NCBI GenBank assembly: GCA_033980235.1
Contig: CM067066.1
Coordinates: forward strand, 33,891,180-33,955,179
Reading direction: 5' to 3'
From: Diadema setosum
Lineage: Eukaryota > Echinodermata > Echinoidea > Diadematoida > Diadematidae
DNA: 64,000 bases
In this document: one piece after another, positions 38,511 through 47,500 of the stretch
How positions within the stretch are numbered: position 1 is the first letter of the stretch
Layout: the number at the start of each line of letters is the position of its first letter
Made by a program: the position numbers and the translations under genes
The notes under the pieces: model-generated
What the model saw: only the letters and a program-made list of their open reading frames with translations
What the model was told of the DNA's origin: nothing
The model's database searches: none

Positions 38511-41500
38511 TGAATGCTTGCATTGTTGTTGTAGTTTTGTGTTGGGTGGCATTTCCCATAGAACATTTATGCCAAATACTACTTTCCTTTTCTTCTTTTT
38601 TCTTTACGTATTTTCATTAAGTCAGATCTAGTCTTCGTCTATGCACTCTTAGAATTAAATATTGCTTCTTCATCTGTGAATTCAGTGGCAACATAGAGAT
38701 TGTTAATGTGCATGCCACAGAGCAATCATTTTTTCTGCACAGCTGTCGTATCCACAAAACACAGTAATACAAGAAGTGTTATCTGCCCATGAGAACAAGT
38801 AATTAGTCACGATTCAGAGCGGTTTACACCTGACCAAAAATGCACAGCTGAGACCTCCACTATTAATCTCTCCAAAGCTTAAAAAAAAGAAAAACAAAAA
38901 AAACAACCCAGCAAACTTACTTAAGAATTCCACTGTCTATTTAAAGACTCCTTCAGAGCATGCTCTTCTCTCTATCTATTCCGGTGTATGTTGTATACTG
39001 ATAGGCACAACAAATGCAAGTTACAATCAAAGCTATAGACTGAAAGTACTATGTATCGGTACAGGAAATGTATGTGGCCTTCAGCAAACTATAGGTACAT
39101 TCCAACAAACAAGAGGAAATGCACATGGTCCCCCCATTTCAGAGTGCACATTTCTAATTTGATACTTAGGGGTGGAGTAGGCCTATTTATTATTCACTTG
39201 TTTGTATCAATATTATAAATCAACCCACGTCTTAAAGGGAAGATAAACCCAAAGAGCAATGTAGCTTGAGTGAAAGCAGCAACATTAGTAGAACACATCA
39301 GTAAAAGTTTGAGGAAAATCGGACAATCGATGCAAAAGTTATGAATTTTCAAACTTTTGGTGTTGGAACCGCTGGATGAGGAGATTACTAGAGGTTATGA
39401 CGTATGAGAGGACAACAATACAAAGAAAATATAAAGGAAATTCAACAAAAATTCATTTTTCTAGCATTATGAAAGAGCACTTGACTAACCGCTTTCAGAA
39501 AGCAGGGGGAATAATTGCTACCCTTAAAGGGAAGGTAAACCCAAAGAGCAATGTGGATTGAGTGAAAGCAGCAACATTAGTAGAACACATCAGTGAAAGT
39601 TTGAGAAAAATCGGACAATCGATGCAAAAATTATGAATTTTTAAAGTTTTGGTGTTGGAACCGCTGGATGAGGAGACTACTAGAGGATATGACGTATGAG
39701 TGGACAACAATACAAAGAAAATATAAAGGATATTCAACAAAAATTCACTTTTCTAGAATTATGAAAGAGCAGTGGACCAACCGCTTTCAGAAAGCAGGGG
39801 GAATAAATTGCTACCCTTAACATATGTCAATATCAAGTTGATGGAATTTGTAATTTTCCTGAAAAATGGATTTTTGTAGTATTTTCTTTATATTTTCTTG
39901 ATATTGTAGTCCACTCATACGTCATAACCTCTAGTAGTCTCCTCATCCAGCGGTTCCAACATCAAAACTTTAAAAATTCATAACTTTTGCATCGATTGTC
40001 CGATTTTCTTCAAACTTTCACTGATGTGTTCTACTAATGTTGCTGCTTTCACTCAATCCACATTGTTCTTGGGGTTTATCTCCCCTTTAACATATGTCAG
40101 TATCAAGATGACGGATTTTGTAATTTTCATGAAAAATGGTTTTTTGTAGAATTTTCTATATATTTTCTTTGTATTGTTGTCCACTCATATGTCATAACTT
40201 CTAGTAGTCTCCTCATCCAGCGGTTCCAACACCAAAACTTTAAAAATTCATAACTTTTGCATCGATTGTCCGATTTTCTTCAAACTTTCACTGATGCGTT
40301 CTACTAGTGTTGCTGCTTTCATTCAATCCACATTGTTCTTCGGGTTTATCTTCCCTTTAAGGCCAGGTAAAAGTGGACTTCTGGGTGCATTATTACAGCC
40401 TGAGTAATATGAGCTGGAACCAAACATTTCTTGTTAAAATGATACTTCTGGGCCCTGTTTTATGAGGAGTTAAAATTGATTTCTATCATACATGTAAGTC
40501 TATGGCTGCCTGTGTGTTAAGGAAATTTAAAATCGATTACATCTTTTGATAAAACAGGGCCCTGCCGCCCTACATGTAGGATGTGCATAATCAAATGCAC
40601 TCTTGTATGTAAATATAATGAAAGTCACATGTTTAATTGATGGGTCTTGAAGTTTGTGACTCAGCTACTACATGAACTGTCAATAGCAGCAGCAAAGAGA
40701 CCAATCGTCATCCATGAGTGTCTAAATATGATCAGAAATGCAACTAGACACAACAAATTTCTCTCTTGTCTGAAAACCTTCCTATGTCTCGTCTCTGTCC
40801 CCGGGGTCTTCAGTGGAGCTAAAAATAGTAATCTAGGATCGACATTCAAGAACTTGAGCATTTAATGTCAGGGAGGATGTCTAACAGGCATGGGGATGCC
40901 CATTCCAGATGTATAGCAATTAGTCCATTTGTTCCCCAGCAATATGAATTCCGCTGCCACTGGACTGACAGTCCTGAGCCGAAAATGAGCTATCCCCTCT
41001 GCGCGGCTGGCAGGGCGGAATGCAAGCAATGTGCAGTCCATCATCCCACCAGGGAATGAAAAATTTACATGGTATCTTTCCCCCAGAATGGGTCTCAACC
41101 AAACTGGTAAGCTGGCCATGGAGATGGTTTTTCCACAGTGCAATGAGTGTGACATTGAAGTGATTTCGATGAATTCTCGTTACTTACACAGCTTGAAGGA
41201 AGTATGCTTGGTCGCATTAAAGCTCAATAAAAGTTTGCCAAAATTTTTGACAAAGAACTGTTTTTAATTCCAATATCATTATCAATGTCAGTGTTATCTT
41301 CTATAGCATGTTCTTGAGTCACAGTTTGCTCAAGAACAAGAAGACTACAAGTTTTTATGAAAAGTACACACTTAGAATTGGTACTGACATACAGTTTGTA
41401 TAAGGGCAATATCATTCTCCTGCTTTCTGAAAGAGGTACAGTGCCCTTTCATTGCATGCTAGAAGAGTGAAAATATGTTGAATTTTATTCTCGTGTTATG

Positions 41501-44500
41501 CCACAATAAAAGGAAACTTTGCATGTTGATGAAAAGCATACTTAATAGTCCCCCCCCCCCTCCACACACACACAAAAACTCACCCTAACACACAGTGCTT
41601 GAAAAGAAACGAAGCTAACATTGATGACTGACCCCCCCCCCCCATATGGAAGCACAGACAAACTTAAAAGACAGCAAAAAACAAAGGAACGATGCATTAT
41701 AAGTACAACCGAGAAAAATAAAACATTAAAAAAGTGCAGGGAATTTGTCAAACCTTGGGTGTTTTTAAAAGCAAGTACATGTATCAGGAGAATTGAGAGT
41801 GGAAATGCCCTAAGTGAATAATGCACAATCATACACATATTGCATTTTGTGATACAGATGAGAATTGACATGAGTTTAGATTATTGTACTTACCACAGGA
41901 GCAGCACGTAAAGCAGGTAGTATGGTACAGATTCCCCATGGCTTGACATGCCTGACCTGCACCTGTCACTTTCTCTCCACATTTCACACAATAACCTGTA
42001 GTCATGGACAAAGAAATCAATTACAACCAATTAACAGAATATCATTCAAAGTACCATTATTCATGGCATTTGTTGTTGTTTTACTGCGATGAATGCATTT
42101 TGCAGAGGATCTGTTTTCATGTTCTCCTCATAGTACACTAGTGTAGTGTGTGCCCAGAAAAAGATTTCTTACTTCCAAACTCTCTAAACTTGAAAAGAAC
42201 AGCTGTAGTTGGTGAAGATTTGTGCATTAAAAACGATGTGATTAAAAGTGTTATTATTTATGTAGCATATATCTTTACTTTGTCAAATTCCATATTCTTA
42301 TTAATTGAAATGCGATGCATTTGATCCTCATGCTGACCCCAAGCAAATACGTAATGGTAGCATTTTTCATCAAATTGGTCATAAAATACCAAAGTTATGG
42401 AACTAAAAAGGCTTGCATGTCTTGGTAACAGTGATATTGGTTGTAACTGTGAGCAAAAATTAGATGAGGCTTGTCATTGCCAGATAAAACACCTATCAAC
42501 CTATTTTGTTTTAAAACACTGTAACTTTTGTTGGTCATAATTGGGGGCTTCTAAAATATTAGAAAAAAAGATGACCCATTGGATTATGCAATGAGTCAGG
42601 GTCATTGCTATGTCAGGGCATACATCAACTGTTGGCAGGCATACTAAAGCCTACCCCGAACAGCACCTAAACCTAACATGTCTATAGTTTATTCACAACA
42701 ATATTATTCAAGTAAATTCTGGTCAATTATCACAGCTACTGCACCTCTCTGCAAATAAAATTGATCATTACTCTATTATCATAACACAATAAACTTTTAC
42801 TACAAAACACACTTGTATTCTCCATACATGACTTTTGTCTAATGTGCAGGTAAATGGGAGATTTACATCAATTGATATGACATACACTGTAATGACAGAA
42901 TGCACATAAGTTGCATATATATGGATGAAATTGAAAATACTACTACCCTTGTTCCACAGAGAAAGAACCCCCCCCCCAAAAAAAAGTAAATAAATAAATA
43001 TGAAATAGTAATAATATACAGCAAAATAAAAAGCAACATATAAGAACCCCCATGTTTTTACTGCACTCAAAACACACACATTATAAGGACATAATCAGGG
43101 TGCTACATAAGCACTTGCCCAATTGCCCGGGGCAAGTGTTTTTGAACAATGACAACAAATACTTGCCCGAATTGGGCAAGCAAAAAGTTTTGAAGCCACC
43201 TCTTTTTCACTAATATTCCCCCAGCAAACCCACAAAGTCAACCATACAAGTCCCAAAGACAATGGCTGTTTAGTGATTCAGCACACTATATATTTCATTT
43301 CAGCAACTCTCCAACACTTATTTGAAGAAGCCCAATGCAATGCAACAGCAACACTTGATCCGACCAAATTTGTTACTCCATTGTGAGCGTGCAAATCACT
43401 GTGGGCAATTTATTCAAATGATTACATGTATGTTTTATTAAGCCCTTGACTAACACATGATTTTCTACATTATTTCCTTACATTTTAGACTTTCTTTTTT
43501 GGGCAAGTAAAATTAATGTTTGGGCAAGTGTTTTGCAGCAAATTTGAAAATCTGCTTGCCCGACCGGGCAAGTGGCAAAATAAAGTAATGTACAGTGTAG
43601 CACCCTGATAATATATAGACATATGTAATATGTCTGAATATGTGTATCATGATACAATAAAATATCAACCACACTTGTATTTCCAGCAAAGTTTCAGCAC
43701 CTTGCTGTGGTTTTGGTGGTTTCTAGTGTGTTTTTGTATACAGAACCACACAGAGAGCCTCAAAAGGGAGCTTGCCGTTCACTACTGCAACAATTCTGAC
43801 CTACCGAGTATGGGGCCATTTCAATGATTATTGTTTCCCAAATCTCAACACAGTTTCTGTGTATATCCAAGGTGATCCTACTATAATCTGTACAGTTCGC
43901 TAGGAGAACAACCCCCTCCGCCCTGAGAAAAGCTCCACTGAGGTGACACAAAACAAAATTGATTAACTGCTTGACTGCCCGCTAACAGATTCTTGTACAA
44001 TAGTTATGAGGGGAATGAATGGCCTGATTGTTTGGCCCTGGAGTTGGCTAAAAAAAGGGTCTATTTTCAATACACTGTCAGAGCCAGCCAACTCACATAG
44101 AGTGTGAGTGCAGGGAGTAGTGTGTTTATAGTGTTGCAAATGAGTACAGCATACACCCACCCCATTGAGGATAAATCATGGTGTGTATTGCTGTTCCCAC
44201 ACAGCTACCCCCTGCCTGTCCATGGCAATTACACAACTGCAAAGTGAGAATGTACTCTTTTTAGCATATTTCAAGCATACCTCAGCAAATTCATGGACAA
44301 ATTTTAACTCTATTTTACTGTGCCATCTCCTTTTCATGTACATGGCTTCTATAGCTTCTATGAAGTAAAGAGACAGGGAGTTATAATGATCTGCTTTGAT
44401 CAGTTTAAATCTCGCTCTATAATGATACAGAATAGATATTTGAGGGTATAGCACTAAAATAACATTTAAATTTAAAACAAAAATTATTTGTAAACACAAG

Positions 44501-47500
44501 AAATTTCTTTGGCTTATAACCACAGTAGGCCCACTTCATCATATTTAATGCATACAACACTTATCTTTTCATTAGCCCACAATGTGCTATTTTTATATAG
44601 ACCTAAAGTTTTTATTTTCCATTTGAAGGTACAATACTGCCTAACTTTTGATCAAAGTGTGATGAGTCCTATCTCACATTGTACCTCCATAGAAAACTCA
44701 TTTTGTGTCCACAAAACTATTGATAATGATAATGATAATGAATAACACTTCTATAGCGCTTAATACTGATGTTTCTAAGCGCATCGATCCGGAAAAAAAA
44801 AAAAGAAGTATGACATTGAAATAAAATACAGCATTAAATACATGTACATATTACAATATAACAACAGCAACAAAACAACAGAATTAAAGCTGAGTAAACA
44901 GATAAGTTTTCAACAGTGACTTGAACTTATCAACATTTACAGCATTACGAATATAGAGAGGAAGTTTATTCCAGAGAGAAAATAACAGAAAAAGCCCTAT
45001 CACCATAGCGGGTGCAGGTTTGGGGACCGTGTGATAGTTGGAGAGTGGAGGAAGAATGAAGAGAACGGGTTGAAGTGGAGGAGCAGAAAGAAATTAAGTC
45101 TTTAAGGTAAGATGGAGCAAGATTATTACATATCTTGTAAACAATAAGGAGGATTTTGAAGGTGATACGTTGATGTATGGGGAGCCAGTGGAGGGATTCG
45201 AGAACAGGAGTAATGTGGTTGCTGTATTGCACAGAATCCAGACATCCTAACAATAAACTACATCTGTACCATGCAACTTGATGACTTTGGTCATTTTTCT
45301 GCTTGATCTTGCAATGCCTGAAAATATGGGTAATGTTTGTGGGCAAAAAAAAATGATAGTCGTGTTTAATATATAGAGAATCTTAATCTGCATTCTTATT
45401 ACAGAGTTAAAGGGACATTCCAGACGATTTTCATAATTTCACATCATGTAGTACATAAATCGACAACTCCATGTATAGATCTCTGGAATCTATCATGGTT
45501 CTTGAGCAGAGAAACAATACTTTGAAAAACCTTAAACAAATTACAATGTACAAGGATGATGACATAGGAGGTTCACATATTTCAGAAATGTAGCAGTGTA
45601 ATTCCATTACAATACTGTTTGCTTGCGAGTTCACCTGTGTATAATCTATGCATGCCTTCTTCTTTTGTTCTGCTTCCTGGAGCCCCAACTCATGCATTCT
45701 TATGGTGACTCTGCCATGTCATCATCCTTGTTCATTGCAATTTGTTCTAAATTTTGAAAATATTCTTATTCTTCATCCCAATCATCACAAATTCTGAAAC
45801 CCTGTCCTCAGTTTAACTAATTTATAGTTGTTCAAATGTAAAAATCTGAAAATCATCCGGAGGTCTCCTTTAACACTGCTATCAGTTCCTATACCACACT
45901 TTTATCCATACAATATCTGTAATTCCTTGAGAAAAATTTAAACAAAAATCTTAAATATATCTATTGATATGCAATTTTATGGACTGCTGGATCTCAACAT
46001 TTTGCGGTATTATCTGCTCACTAAAAGGCAAACATCCAAACACTGAATTTTTGCTATTTCTTGGTGATTGTTGCTTCTCTTGTTGTTTGCCACTGCTCAC
46101 TGATCTCTCTAGATTTATCCTCCTTTCACGTGCAGTTTTACACTATGCAAGATTTGATATCTCCAAATGTCACAATGTTCTGCAGTCATGATCATGCTTG
46201 ATTATAACAAGATATGAATATCAAATAGGACGTTAATGCATTTGTAAATTTGTATTCTCAGTAATTTTTAGCATGTCTCAGGCACTATTATTTTTTGGTT
46301 CTTCGTGTTCATCTGTATTTTTATTAGTAAACTAAGATCTACATGAAGTATTATCTTTCATTTCTGGTCTACTTACATGTACACTTTTTCTCTTCCACTT
46401 ACTGGTATACAGTCAATCTTGTTTTTAAAGTCGACCTTGCACAAGTCGAATAATCACCTAAGTTGAAGGTCTTTTCAAGTCCTCTTCTCTGTATATTTTA
46501 CTGATTTTAATCCCCCATGAGTCAAACTTTCTCTAAGTTGAAGCTACAGTATTTCTTAAGTAAAAATAGATTTGACTTTGGCAAGGTTGATTGTATTTGA
46601 GTCTTATTTGATCTATATAATTAAGGAAGTGTTTTGGAGCACGAGATGGTAGGAGATGAGCTGAGGAGATGCTTTGTGTACAAACTATAAAAATAAAGCT
46701 CACCTTCAACAGATCTTTCACACTATTCACGTATAAACATCCATAGCCTACACATACGGAGAGTGATTTTCCTTTTATAATGACTTGATTGGAAATTAGT
46801 CTACTGGTCGTTGTTGTTGCTGCTTGAAGGCACATCATTCTACGTTGGATATTATTATATACTTACACCTTTATCTCTGTCAATAAATTCACAATCAAGC
46901 AGTTATATCTTTAGGGGAAAATGCAAATAAAGGCATAATTTACCATTTGCAGGTGAAACAAATACCCAGTTTTGGTGTTTCAAAACAGTTCTTAAATGCA
47001 TGAGTTAAGGATAGAAACAACCAATGTAAAAATCTGAATCATATCAATAAATACAAAAAATGTGAACAATAGTTATAACCAATGTAAAAATCTGAATCAT
47101 ATCAATAAATACAAAAAATGTGAACAATAGTTATGTAATAAGAATGTTCCCAGACCAATGTCTACAGTTCTGTTTTATAAATTGAAATATATAGTCCTAG
47201 TGATATATCCATATAATTGAGGCTTTAACTATATGGTAGGATGTTTTGTGATCAAACTGACCTCCACATATGCATCAAATTTGTTATCTTGAACATGTTT
47301 AACATCACTGCTCCCAATGGTAAACAGGACCTTTAAGCAGTTACATATTCTGGCACAGGGAGCAGTCTGCTTGCACATGGTAGTAGTGTACCATCCTTTA
47401 TACGTTCGCATACTGACAGCAGTGTAAGGTGGTAGTGTGGTGGTAGTGTTGCATAGGTTGGCAACGTGGCATCCTTTTGAATGTTCTACTTGACATCTTC

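Larger units (their letters stand above)
37906..41893 (-). other. LIM gene intron 2
   Basis: About 4.0 kb with donor GTAAGT. It contains the pogo-like MITE at 38017, a poly(A)/(TA) run at 38467-38512, the nested family 1 fold-backs at 39236-40356 and the small palindrome at 40450. 40563-41540 has nothing I recognise. Confidence 0.8.

Noticed and set aside
40640..41160. Overlapping frames of 60-95 codons on both strands in intron 2
   Set aside because: Slightly GC-richer stretch, but no homologous motif and no paired splice sites; left as unexplained intron.
45411..45869. A coding exon in intron 1 (88-codon minus-strand frame)
   Set aside because: The frame lies in the arms of a TTAA fold-back element.
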